Shown in pieces: positions 1-10,393 of a stretch of DNA of 64,000 nt. Below the pieces are notes generated by a model. The model saw nothing but the letters and a program-made list of their open reading frames with translations, had not been told where the DNA came from and searched no databases. The position numbers were made by a program, and so were the translations under genes. Position 1 is the stretch's first letter; each line of letters starts with the position of its first letter. This DNA is from Karstenula rhodostoma CBS 690.94 (Eukaryota; Ascomycota; Dothideomycetes; Pleosporales; Didymosphaeriaceae), in assembly GCA_010093485.1 (NCBI GenBank), contig MU001502.1, forward strand, positions 1,446,057 through 1,510,056, written 5' to 3'.

Positions 1-488
1 TGATCAACTCCATGCTCAATGTATCTGTGTCTAGGCCGAGATTTTTGTTTTTCTTGATGGTACTGTCGCGCAAAAAACGGACGCACTAGATTTTCTTCGT
101 CCATTTGCTTCGCATCAGACATAACGTAGGACTGCGTTTTCGCGAACTCAAGAGGGTCAAACTCTGGTAAAGCCTCTGACTTAATCTTCCTCAGAATGGA
201 ATTGTTCAAAGGTAGCCAGAAGTCATCGACATTCTCACACTCGAACCGCTTGAAGACATTGTCGCCGTCATGGAACCCTAGCATACGCAACAAGGTGTAA
301 AGTCTGACAGTCTCCTTATTCCAGTGCTGCGAATATTTCGTCCAGTTGTGGCAATAGCTTTGCCGAATACTCAGCCGTGTGCCGATAGCGCGGTAGACGG
401 ACTCGTCTATGTACTTTCCGATCGTACTTTCGAAGGGGCTTTGAGGTATCTTATGATCTAGCGAGGCTTCGTTTGTGGCTTCGTCCAT
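1..488 (-). CDS. Partial hypothetical protein, N-terminal part
   Basis: An open frame starts at an ATG at 488 and runs leftward with no stop to the window edge, so about 162 N-terminal codons are visible and the C terminus lies outside. The start reads MDEATNEASLDHKIPQSPF. There is no signal peptide or obvious transmembrane segment. The composition is charged and globular, with aromatic-rich stretches such as HNWTKYSQHW and NVDDFWLPL. I do not recognise the family. The layout (short acidic leader, then a helical domain with a conserved-looking LLRMLGF segment) loosely resembles N-terminal regions of large fungal kinase- or HET-associated proteins, but that is only an impression. It is divergent to the siderophore transporter gene to its right. 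Confidence 0.5.
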   Translation of the reverse strand, partial: MDEATNEASLDHKIPQSPFESTIGKYIDESVYRAIGTRLSIRQSYCHNWTKYSQHWNKETVRLYTLLRMLGFHDGDNVFKRFECENVDDFWLPLNNSILRKIKSEALPEFDPLEFAKTQSYVMSDAKQMDEENLVRPFFARQYHQEKQKSRPRHRYIEHGVD

Positions 489-1017
489 ATTGTGCCGATC
501 ATAGTAGGTAAAGACCAGCTCCTGTGTGCGAGATTGAAGGAGGCAAAGAGCAGCGACAAGGTTGATGCCTAGCCAGACGCTGCGTCACCAAATATTCGGG
601 ATGATGCATGGATATCACAACAATACGAGGCGCTTAGTGTGTGGCGTGCACCTTGACGTATCGTTGGCTGGTCCGGTTGCAGATGGTTCGCTCGCGTGGC
701 TCAGCCTCCGTTACTCTTGCTGGCTCAGCTCTCCAGTCAACGCCATCCATATATTGGAATATGTGGCCAAGCTCGCTACACATGTTTTTCTGCTGTATCG
801 CACGCCCAATCCGGCTGCATTGGCGTCGCGGCATGCATCGTGGGCGGCAAAGCCCACCTGCACCAGGCTGAGGGGCTTGTTGCCTTGTTTGCATTGACCA
901 CCACACACCGGATCTTCCCTCATATCTCTTATAGGCCGCGACTCGGGCGTCAGCCTCTGCTGTGACAATTTCGTTGATTGTCGAAGCCTGGAGGTAGATT
1001 TTGGCGTGCCGAAAATC
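489..1017. other. Divergent intergenic region
   Basis: This is the shared upstream region of the left-edge gene and the siderophore transporter. The short open frames here overlap on both strands and show no family features. I saw no clear ATCWGATAA-type iron-regulator site. Confidence 0.5.
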
Positions 1018-3010
1018 ATGGCAGGGGGCGATTTGGGACTTCGACTATCTGAGAGACGTGTCCAAGACGATCAGAGCGAGAATACCCATGATGCGATCCC
1101 CAACGGAGCTTTAAACGAAGACCCAGATACACAGGCCGGTGTCGCGCGAATTGAAGCTGTGAGTAGGACTTGGGATAATCCATCGCTTATCATCGCATAT
1201 CTCACGTACGTCGCCTCTTAATACATTGTTTCATATACTAATACCAACAGCCTGTTTCTTATAGCAAATGTCACATCTCTCGAGTTGCAAGTCACCAGTC
1301 TTATGACGCCATACGCTACCAGCGCCTTCCAGCAGCACTCCTTAGTCTCCACCGTTACGGTCGTTCAGGGTGTCGTCAGTGCAGTGATTAAACCGCCGAT
1401 GGGCAAGATCGCTGACGTTTTTGGCCGGTTAGAGTCCTTCACCATATCCATATTGCTTTATACCATTGGATACATCCAGCAAGCTGCATCGACAAATGTC
1501 GAGACATTTGCCTCCGCACAGATTTTCTGGGCGGCTGGTTTCAACGGCTTCCAGATCTTACAGCAAATATTCGTGGCTGATACTACCGACTTGTCGAATC
1601 GTGCTTTATTCTCCACCCTGTTCGATGTGCCATTCCTGTGGATGGTATGGGCAGGACCAGAACTGAGTACCAACATACTGGACAGTACAACGTGGCGTTG
1701 GGGCTACGGCATCTGGGCCATCATAATGCCCATTTGCTTTATCCCACTGGCAGGAAGTCTTTGGTGGAGCCAGCAAAGAGCCAAAGAACGTGGACAAGCG
1801 ATTCCGAGCGCGCTTAGAGGCCAGAGTAAATTCCAAGTTCTGGAGAATCTGTGGATCGACTTGGATGTATTCGGATTACTGTTACTTGCTGCTGCGGTGT
1901 CACTGATACTTCTGCCGCTCACTGTAAGTAGGCATATCATTCTTGCGCGAAGATTTGCTGAGATCCTGGTAGTTAGCGCCCAGCGCTGAGGGAAAATGGA
2001 GGAATCCCAGCATGATTGCGATGCTTGTGACCGGGATACTGTTCTTGATCGTTTTCCCCTTCTGGGAGACTAGCACAAAGCTGGCTCCTAGGGCATTCTT
2101 CCCACCCAATCTGTTCAGGAACAGGACGATCATCTTAGGGACTCTGATCGCCTTCTTCTACTTCAGTAAGCTCCAGCGTCATTGTTTCAGAGCAACCAAG
2201 GTCAAGGCACACATACTAACGGTGTCCACAGTGGCATTCTACATGTCGGTTTTCCCTTACTTCTACTCCTACCTCCTCATAGTCCAGAACAAATCCATCA
2301 CCACGGCTGGGAACATTACGCGTGTGTTCTCTTTGAGCTCGACCGTATCCTCTATTGTCGTCTCGCTCCTTATCAAATTTACTGGACACTACAAATACTA
2401 TGTCACTGTCGGATCGTGTATCTACCTTCTGGGCATGGGCATAATGTTTCGATACAGAAACGAAGACGCATCGACCGCCACACTCGTGGGCACACAAATA
2501 GCGATAGGCGTAGGCGGAGGGTTTCTCAACGTTCCAGTCCAACTCGGCGTCCAAGCAAGCGCGAGTCATCAACAAGTCGCTGCAGCCACGACGGTCTGGC
2601 TCACGCTGTTGGAAGTCGGCGGAGCTGTTGGATCAGCTATTTCAGGGGCAATCTGGAGCACATATGTTCCGCGCAAGCTGCAGCAATATCTGCCTGCCGA
2701 GACCGTCGCGAACGCTACGATCATCTTCGGCGACATCACTATGTCTTCGGACTACATCACGTACCCCCACGGCTCACCAACACGCATCGCAATCAATCGT
2801 GCATATCAGGAGACCATGCGTCTTTTGCTAATTGGCGCTCTCATTGCAGCTACGCCGATTGTACCGTTGACGCTCTTCTTGAAGAACTACAAGTTACGTG
2901 AGATGAAGCAACCTGTAGAGGGCCGTGTGATAGGGAGTGCCGAGCGGAGGACAGGGCAGAATGGGGGATTCTGGCAGCGATGGTCCAGAAGACAAGAAAC
3001 TTCTATCTAG
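1018..3010 (+). CDS. Siderophore-iron transporter, MFS (SIT/Mir type)
   Basis: A plasma-membrane H+ symporter of the fungal SIT/ARN/Mir family, which imports ferric siderophores. Four exons are predicted: 1018-1205, 1251-1923, 1991-2165 and 2232-3010, giving about 604 aa, the usual length. Introns are 45, 67 and 66 nt with GT-AG ends, and the first has a TACTAAT branch site. Family signatures in order are the acidic cytosolic N terminus, the first membrane segment (LIIAYLTLFLIANVTSLE), YATSAFQQHSL, a GKWRNPSMIAML segment after intron 2, GLGMGIMFRYRN-like and IGVGGGFLNVPVQLGVQAS segments, and GGAVGSAISGAIW, followed by the luminal YITYPHGSP loop and NRAYQETMR. Fourteen membrane segments are expected. 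The ATG at 1018 is the first in frame; the upstream GTG at 1006 is not needed. No biosynthetic siderophore gene is visible beside it, so the substrate is unknown. Confidence 0.93.
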
Positions 3011-3196
3011 TATGTGTATTCTCGACAAAGACGGCGAGTTAGAGAGGCGTCCGTCAACTGTCGACCTGTTGTAAGGCTTTTTTGGGTGATAGGCGCCTGT
3101 CGGCGGGCCAACGACAAACGCTGCAGGTCTCTCTCACTTTCTATTGCCTTCACTTGAGCAAGACCTTTTGAGACTAGCGCGCGCCGCGCCGACAAG

Positions 3197-3204
3197 TATA
3201 TAAA
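3197..3204 (+). promoter_or_regulatory. Putative TATA box (TATATAAA)
   Basis: A full TATATAAA lies on the plus strand between the siderophore gene and the recombinase gene. If used, it would give a 5' leader of roughly 400 nt before the ATG at 3649. The assignment is positional only. Confidence 0.3.
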
Positions 3205-3295
3205 CAGCCCTCGTTTGGCTTCTCCCTTCTTCTTCTACCTCGCTCGGTCCCGCTCCACAGTCGGATAACTGTGGCCGTCGCCTTCGGGCGGCGCG

Positions 3296-3385
3296 TCGAC
3301 AAGCTTTCTGCCGCCTCCATGCGCGCGGCAAGGGTAGTCCCCTTTCAATCTTTCGACAAGATCTCTACTGCCTCCATGCGCGCGG
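3296..3385. repeat. Two 33-bp imperfect direct repeats, 57 bp apart
   Basis: Copies at 3296-3328 and 3353-3385 both begin TCGACAAG and end CTGCCTCCATGCGCGCGG or a one-base variant. They lie in the presumed leader or promoter of the tyrosine recombinase gene. Confidence 0.6.
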
Positions 3386-3648
3386 TGTTCAAGTTCGATT
3401 TTCCTGGACATGTGTTGTTGCGAGCACGTCTTCGCCTGCCTTGCACGAAAGGGAAGTCGCGATGCGCATGAAGACGGAAGTCGCACCCAACAACATGACT
3501 TCCACGACCACCGTTCGCTTTCCTTCACCCAGACACCTCACTTCTCGCACATGCATCAACATGTGACCTCGCCATCAGCAAGTCTTTCGACTCTCTCACT
3601 ACCAGCTCGCATCGCTTGTCTTCATCACCCAGCTGGGGTAGAGTCGCG

Positions 3649-6081
3649 ATGTCCCGCAGGTGTTCCGTCATTCTCGAGTAAGTTATGACTCCAGCTGCCC
3701 ATATACTGTACTAACGATGCCTAGTTCTTCGGAAAATGAAGACGAGCTCGATATCGACTTCACTCCAGCTGTGCGGGAGTCGCACCCGCGAAAGCCATCT
3801 CCACTTGCAGCGTCTACCGGACCAGTACTGAAACCAGCGTCCACGTACAACCGATTTGCCCATGCCGGGGCAGCAAGCTTGGTCAACATCAAGGAGTACT
3901 CTGAGGAAGATCGTGTTTCTTGCTACACGTTCCTTGATGAAGCCAAACTTCTCAATGTTCAAGGAACACCGCGTGAGCTGTACACCCGCACACTATGGCA
4001 GAATCGACTAGAAGAGTTTATGGACACAACCGCAACCAAGACAAAGACCATGACTCCCGATGCAAAAGATCTGCAGGCGTTCCTTGTTTGCATGACTCTA
4101 CGAGCTCGGCCAACACCAGACCGAGTACCCTCGTACATGTGGTTAGAGCATGCTCGTCAGACCGTCATCAAAATCTGCAAGTTCAAGTTCAAGGATTTTG
4201 CACTGTCCGATCATGAGGAAGCTCACATGAACAACGTCATGGCCCAGCTACTCGTCGCAGGCAACGTGACGAAAGATCCCATCCGTGCGAAGCAGTGGAT
4301 CGGTTCAACTATCGTCCGACAGCTCGTCACAGGTCTAGTTATGCAAGCACATAAAGCTGGGACACTCAGTTGGGATGTCACAATCGCCAAATGGCTGTCG
4401 ATTGTCCTGGTGTCGGCGCTTGGATGCCGAGTCGGAGATGTGATGATGAGTCAGTTCGACGAGCACGAACTCCCGTTCCTCGCCTACCAGGATGTCAAGT
4501 TAACCCTCAAAGACGATGGATCTGACCTCAGTGATCTGGTTGCTGTCATCACCATTCGTAACGAAAAGGGTCACAAGTATGACCCGGACAACAATCGGAT
4601 CGTACTCCTAAAGTCGCTGACATCACCTCAACATTCCCTCATGGACCCGATCATGCTTTTACTGATTACTGCGCTCCGGTATGGGGAAGTGTTCGAGACT
4701 TCAATCGAACAACTGCTCGGTACTCTGCGCACCCATCGTCGGGTCATCTGGAAAAACCCACAAAATCCCGTTCTTTGCAAATTTGAAGTGTCAGGCAGAG
4801 CAGTGGAAATCGGCCAAGCAACCTGTACCCAACAACTCTCGCGAACACTGCAAGAAGCAGTTGTTACTTCTGGGATTAGCACGCCATTAGCGCCCCACGA
4901 TTTACGGCGTGGCGCCGCCCGCGACGTTGCCCATTCGTCCGGATATGCCCGTGGCCTTGCCAATTCTTCAGTTCAAGCAGCCATCGGTCACGCTCAGAAT
5001 GCGAACAATCTAGAGGTAACCTCTAAATATGTCGGCCAGGCTGCCATTGATCGCTACACTGCTCGTGTTGAAGAACCGTTCGTCGATCCAATATACAATG
5101 TCAGCGCAAACCGAGATGTTGCAAATCGTCAGCCCGACGGAAAAGCACGGCCAACCGAGGTTACTCAGTTTTGCGAAGCGAACGGGTTGTCGGTCGATGA
5201 TCCTCGTTCACGGAAGAAAGCGTCGGCGCTCATGGCCAAGCGTCGCCTAGAAGACTGGACCGATGCAACGAAAAAGCGCCCACATCTTGAACGTACCGCA
5301 GAGGGTGACCAAAATCTAGACGAATGCCTTGTGGATGCCGTTCAAGGTCAGAGCCTCGAGAGCCTGACCGCTGGACCTTCAGAGACAGGTGTTCTCCCAT
5401 TTAGCACCGATCACCTATCATTCGTGAAAGAGTACAGCCGTATCAACGTCAGCAAAAACTACACCTTGGGAACGACTAGGTCTACTGGCGATGAAGAGAG
5501 GAGCACGCTGAGCAAGAAGATCAATGGTAAGTAACACTGAGCGTGTTGATTCAGCATACACTGACTTCAAACTAGGCAACAGCCGTGACGAAGCTTCGCA
5601 ATTCGAATTTGCCTGCAAGAACGCGCACTTTGGCTGCCCACACATAACAACAATCTTCCCTGAGCTCCACCGGCATGAAACTCTCTGCCGTTACACGTCA
5701 ATCGATGCTGCTGCCGAGATAGCTGCCAAAGATGCGAAGAAAACGTTGCCATGCGACCAATGCGATAGAACTTTCGCAACAGACGAAGCCCTGTTCGATC
5801 ACAGACGCAAAGTGCACAACTGGAAATCGCGTTCCTGTGATAGTTCTGGCTGCGATAACTCGGTCGTTTACTCTACCGACTATGAGTGGAAGAAACACCT
5901 CGACACGCACTGCGCTTTTCCTCCCACGCATTGCCGATACCCGCAGTGCAGTTCGAAAAACGTCTTCCAGAAAGCCAATACCTATCGCCAGCATCTCCGA
6001 CGGTCACACGATGTGAAAGGTACAGCGGCTGATGTTTTTCTGCCAGATGAGTACAAGTCCATACGTGGCCAACGCGCTTGA
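3649..6081 (+). CDS. Tyrosine recombinase with C-terminal C2H2 zinc fingers (Crypton-like)
   Basis: Predicted exons are 3649-3677, 3725-5526 and 5576-6081, giving about 778 aa. The first intron is canonical (GTAAGT, TACTAAC, CTAG), which puts the in-frame ATG at 3717 inside it; hence the start at 3649. The second intron (GTAAGT, CTGAC, CTAG) joins the recombinase frame to the zinc-finger frame without a phase break. The catalytic pattern of tyrosine recombinases is visible: Arg about 245 in GCRVGDV, Lys about 291 in NEKGHK, HDLRR with His 401 and Arg 404, GH with His 432, and Tyr about 445 in SKYVG. Downstream come one classical C2H2 finger (CDQCDRTF to HRRKVH), a CX4C finger ending HLRRSH, and two looser Cys/His clusters. 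This is a mobile-element integrase or a domesticated derivative. DUF3435 'captain' proteins of Starships are an alternative relative. No terminal repeats or cargo were identified. Confidence 0.72.
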
Positions 6082-6789
6082 GGGGTATTAAGCATAGCAG
6101 TCAGTGGCATATTTACGTTGTTTGGTGGATGGGGTGAAGGATAGGATTTATTGGGTCTAGTAATGAGAGTATGGATTCGTCTATTGGGGCAATTAAGAAC
6201 AGTGTATCTATCGGAATAGCTTGTGGTCATCTTCACATCCAACAGTCTTTTCTTCCAAATGCGGTACTCTTTGTTTTGCTTTGAACCTGTATATACCAGA
6301 AAGTGAATGCAAGGGCAACTTCGTATATCGACGCGAACACTAATAGAAGCGGGATATATTGGCGGAAATATATATCGCTGCGTACATACAGCTAGGGCAA
6401 ACATTTAAACACTACATTGCGCCTCCTAGAGTAACACAGTGTAGTTGGACTTCTACCTAAGCGTTGGAACATAATTAGAATAAAGGCTTGTTTGCTACCT
6501 AAATTGCTAACTAGCTTATTCTACCTTATGTTATCCTGTTATAGCTTAGATAGCAAGAGTCTAACTAAGGTTATTATTAAGATTATAGCTACGTTTAGAG
6601 CTTGCCTTTTTCACTATTTAGAATCTAAAACTAAGCTCTCTTAGGTTCTTGTAAAGGAACACCTAATTTAAACTAGAGTAAAGATGCTGAATAATATTGT
6701 AGTATTATTATACACGAGAAAAAAAGGGAGAATATACAACCCTCTCTTAGAGTTATATCAACTTTACAAGTAAGACGCAATGGAAAAGC
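6082..6789. other. AT-rich, gene-free stretch (possible mutated element relic)
   Basis: From about 6410 to 6780 the sequence is much more AT-rich than anything nearby and full of TA, TTA and CTA triplets with no coding frame. It looks like fungal DNA altered by repeat-induced point mutation, or a decayed element. It lies between the recombinase gene and the tRNA gene. I could not identify a parent element. Confidence 0.4.
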
Positions 6790-6803
6790 AAAAAAAGCAA
6801 AAA
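6790..6803 (-). terminator. RNA polymerase III terminator T-runs
   Basis: On the minus strand, T5 at 6803-6799 and T7 at 6796-6790 follow the 3' end of the tRNA-Phe gene by about 10 nt. No run of four or more T occurs on the sense strand within the tRNA gene and its inserts. Confidence 0.8.
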
Positions 6804-6812
6804 GATTGATGC

Positions 6813-7031
6813 TGTCGCTTCTGTGGATCGAACTAATGCTAGGTTAGCGAACCGCGTTATCGAACGATAGCTTTAATGTGGACTTACCACAGTCTGTTTT
6901 GGGTCAGTATTATCGACCTGAGGATCCATTGATTGTAATAACTTACACCTCCAGATATTCGAATTGAACCGAAGTTTGCCGCCGAGGCGGATTGCTTCAG
7001 TCTGGCGCTCTCCCAAGTGAGCTAAAGCGAC
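6813..7031 (-). tRNA. tRNA-Phe(GAA) with a canonical intron and two spliceosomal-type inserts
   Basis: Exon pieces on the minus strand are 7031-6995, 6956-6947, 6893-6888 and 6832-6813. Joined, they give a 73-nt tRNA-Phe: acceptor GTCGCTT pairs with AAGCGAC, D stem GCTC with GAGC, anticodon stem CCAGA with TCTGG around a CTGAAGA loop, variable loop AGGTA, T stem CTGTG with CACAG around TTCGATC, discriminator A. Segment 6994-6957 (38 nt) sits at the standard position after the base 3' of the anticodon and contains CTTC, which can pair with GAAG. Segment 6946-6894 (53 nt) starts GTAAGT, has CTGAC at 6907-6903 and ends CAG. Segment 6887-6833 (55 nt) starts GTAAGT, has CTAAC at 6847-6843 and ends TAG. 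Box A (TAGCTCACTTGG) is present. Box B (GTTCGATCC) is complete in the DNA because the insert's final G replaces the exon G. A Pol III terminator follows. Confidence 0.85.
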
Positions 7032-7714
7032 TTGCTGAGTTGTTTCATGCAAATTATTTGAATGTAAGCATATATATTCCAGTAATATCTGGAGAATGAG
7101 TAATGATAAGCTTGTGGCACTAGTTGGATGGTAAGCGAAAAGTCTCCGAGTGGTCCCGCGTAGTGGGTGAGCCAGGGTCATCAGTGACGCTACTTAGAGC
7201 CACTAGACGAGCGATGAGACGCATTCAATGCGCGAAATCAAGCACCTGACTCAATGTTCATGGTAATAAGACAGTATTTCGAATTGCTTGGTTTTGCGGT
7301 GCACCTCCTACGCGTTGGACTGGTCGGGCTCCACACCGCACACGAAGTCAGGTTCAGACATGTGTTCCTATCTGATGGTTTGATGTTGCTTTGCAATAGC
7401 TCAGGGAACTTGAACATAGTCTGGACTTCTTCTATCTTCGGATGCCAGTAACAGAGCAGCGCTACCATCTGTAGTATCTCTCCTCTTCTGGACATCACGT
7501 GATTGCCGTAAGAATAGTGGCTTGCAGCACCAGCGCCAAGACTGGGTCTGCGCTAAGGGTCTGCGCTAGCCCGCTTCCCGATGTCGCGCTCTACGACACC
7601 AAAACACGCCCACCAACACAGTGTATACGCGACGATACCCACCAAATGAGCCGCGAAACACGCGCCAACTCTCGCTCACTCAACTCGTCGTAGGAAGATC
7701 TGGTTGACATTTAC
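7032..7714. other. Intergenic region upstream of Mif2
   Basis: Unique sequence with no convincing coding frame. It serves as the 5' flank of both the tRNA-Phe gene (minus) and the Mif2 gene (plus). Confidence 0.5.
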
Positions 7715-10393
7715 ATGGCGCCCGCAAAAAAGCGCGAAACGCGCGAAAATCAGTTCTACGATGTCGGCGTGCAGGGAAGGTGATAAACACGGCTATTTGC
7801 GCACGTCGCAGTAACTTACAGATACAGGAAAACGGGCATAACCCTCGAGGACAGAGGCGTACGCGACGAACATGGCCTTGAGCCCATATCCGGGATCTTC
7901 TCGTCGCCAGAGAAGTCCCCGCCAAAGCGTGCTTCGAATCAAACCGGTGGGACGATCACAGATTCAGAATCCATGGACCTCACAAGTATGTGTACTGGGG
8001 AATGCATGCGCAAATGCGATATGTTCCCTGTATGCAGGAAACGACTAACCGCAATTGCAGGTCCCATTGTCCAGCCAGCACCATCCGCTGCGAAATTGCT
8101 CCGCAGTGCCAGAACGCACCTGCCACCCCCAAAGGCGCGTTCGCCCATGAAGACTTCACTAGGATCTTCCCCACGTCGCCAGTCGTCCATGGGGCCCCGA
8201 GCGCAACCGGAGCCCGTATCGAGCCCCTCGCGCTCCTCCTCCCACCCGGTTATAAGCCGGCGCCTGGATTTTGAACAAGAGGAATCCAGTCTGCAGGAAA
8301 CACCAGCGTTGAGTGGCTCTGGACAAAGACGAGGAACCCGCCGAAGCATTTATAGCATCGAACCATCACCCAGCCGCATCACAAATAGCGCCATGGAGGA
8401 GACGATCCAGGAGGAGATTTCCGCTGCTGAAGAATCGGCGATTCTCAATGACATTGGGGAGGAAAGCGGACTTCAGGACATAGCGAACGACACGGTCCTG
8501 GATGCGGAGTCAGAGATCGTCGAGGAAGATGCCGAGGCTGACGTGGATATTACTGCGGACGCAGAAGTCGAGGTTTCCGTGGATGCGGAGGAGTCGGAAG
8601 GTGTTCTGGAACCCGTCAAGCAACCTGCTAAAAGAGGACGCAAGCGAAAAAACGATACCGTGGACCCCGCTGTAATCGAGGAAGAAGCCCCCGAGCCTCG
8701 AAAACGAGGACGAAAGCCTCTTGAGAAGAAAGACAAGAATGTGGCCGTCGCGCCTGCTGCACCATCGCGGCGTTCTAAGCGCGTCTCAGATATCACTGAA
8801 CAAGAGACAAGCACCCTGCAAGACGCCTCTGCCGAAGCTGCGGAGGTGGTCGACACTCCTCCTGTAGCCCCTAGACCACGTGGCCGACCCCCAAAAGCTG
8901 CTGCAGCCCCAGTAGAGATGCCTCCGCCAGCAAAGAAGCAAAAGCGTCAGGCAAAAGAGCCAGAGAAGGAGCATGTACAGCCCCTTTCCAAGAAACCGAA
9001 AGCCGCACCAGTGCCGAGGAAAAAGGCCGATTCCAAGGATGCAGAGCCGCCATCGGAACAAGAATTAGCAGAAAGCGGAAAACTCGTCGACGTATATGGC
9101 AAGCCTATCTCGAAGGCTGACCTGGATCAGATGTCCACCACAACGACAGGGACAAGATTCGGTCGAGGTCGTCATTTGTCTGTTTTCCGCGAACTGGAGC
9201 CCGACTCTGCCGCCACCGTGGGCCGCACTGGCAGACATCGCGTAAAGCCGATCAACTTTTGGGCCAATGAGGCTGTCTCCTATGACCCCACCGGGAACAT
9301 GCAAGCAGTTGTGAACAGGGTTTACCAAGAGCCCCCGAAGGTCAAAAGGAAGACAGCAAAAAAAGGTCAGAAGAGGTCACTTTCTGCGGTTGAAGAAGAC
9401 GAAGACGAGGACGAAGTAGGAATACAACCTTGGGAAGTCGAAGGCAAAGGCAAGTTCAAGGGCAGCTACAAGGGTTATGATGTGGCAAACAAGATCTCGA
9501 CAAACAATCTCATCGAAACTAGTAAGCCAACTCTCGATTCTCTCCGAGGTAGTCATGCTGACATGCGTAGCAATTGCCTGGTCCGACGAAGGCATCCAGC
9601 CAAAACCCCTGCCAGACGGGTCTTTCAAGTTCATTAAATTAGCTTCGGGACATGTTAATGACGACGACCAAAGCAAGACCTACTTGAGCTGGGGATTTCT
9701 CGAGCTTGAGGAAAATCAGATGAAACGCGCAAAAAACAGCTCAGCTATGCACATGGTCTTTCATGTCGCGAGCGGTGCTGTAGAGATTCGGGTTCACGAG
9801 AACATTCTCACTGTGCGACGCGGTAGTGTATTCCAAGTCCCTCGTGGTAAGTCCATCCTCCCTGCCACCTTCAGAACTCCGTCACGCAGAGCATCTACCC
9901 CAAAACCGCGATACACGACAGCTTTCCTTCCCTCTACACTCTCACTCTTTTGCACTCCACATCCTGTGCGACGGCGGTGAATTTATGCTTAAACCCGGTG
10001 TTCTGTCCAACAATGACTACGGGAGTTTGCATCACTTTGCTTCATCGCACAACGTCGCACGCCCGCTTGGGCAAGCGAGCGTCGTGTGGCTGGTGCATGA
10101 ACAGTGCGCTGCTGCGTTCCACACATGCTGTGTAACATGCCGCCCTGCTCGTTTGCCACCGTTTTGCATCGTTCGCGCAGGACGCACATACCAAGCCCCC
10201 ATCCTTGCAGGCTTGCTTTTTCCGACCTCGTATCACGTCCTCGCCTTTCTTACCTTTTCTGTACCCATGGCGTTTCCCGCTTACTAACGCATCTCTGGCA
10301 GGCAACATGTACAGCATCAGAAACGTCGGCACGAAAACGAGTCGCCTCTTCTACGCCCAAGGGTGCGAGATGCGGGTTCTTGCCGAGGACTGA
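7715..10393 (+). CDS. mif2: Inner kinetochore protein Mif2 / CENP-C
   Basis: CENP-C family protein that binds CENP-A nucleosomes at the centromere and recruits the Mis12 complex. Exons are 7715-7779, 7828-7985, 8061-9521, 9571-9846 and 10302-10393, giving about 683 aa with all phases consistent. The N terminus (MAPAKKRETRENQFYDVGVQ, then GRKTGITLEDRGVRDEHG and GIFSSPEKSPPKR) matches the fungal Mif2 N-terminal block. The middle is acidic and disordered with AT-hook-like KRGRKRK, KRGRKP and PRGRPPK motifs (the last near residue 345). The CENP-C motif lies at about 460-480 (GRHRVKPINFWANE). The C-terminal cupin dimerisation domain occupies about 562-683 and includes HVASGAVEIRV, FQVPRGNMYSI and RLFYAQGCEMR. 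The last intron is 455 nt, long for this genome, and ends with TACTAAC and GGCAG. Confidence 0.95.

Larger units (their letters stand above)
3011..3648. other. Intergenic region upstream of the recombinase gene
   Basis: GC-rich at first, then CT-rich near the recombinase start. It holds a good TATA box and a pair of 33-bp direct repeats, listed separately. The short open frames present look like chance. Confidence 0.5.

Noticed and set aside
5524..6081. Separate C2H2 zinc-finger gene starting at the ATG at 5524
   Set aside because: That ATG lies at the end of the preceding exon, and the canonical intron 5527-5575 joins the fingers in phase to the recombinase.
6873..7181. 102-codon open frame on the minus strand
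   Set aside because: It overlaps the tRNA-Phe gene and its inserts; the frame is incidental.
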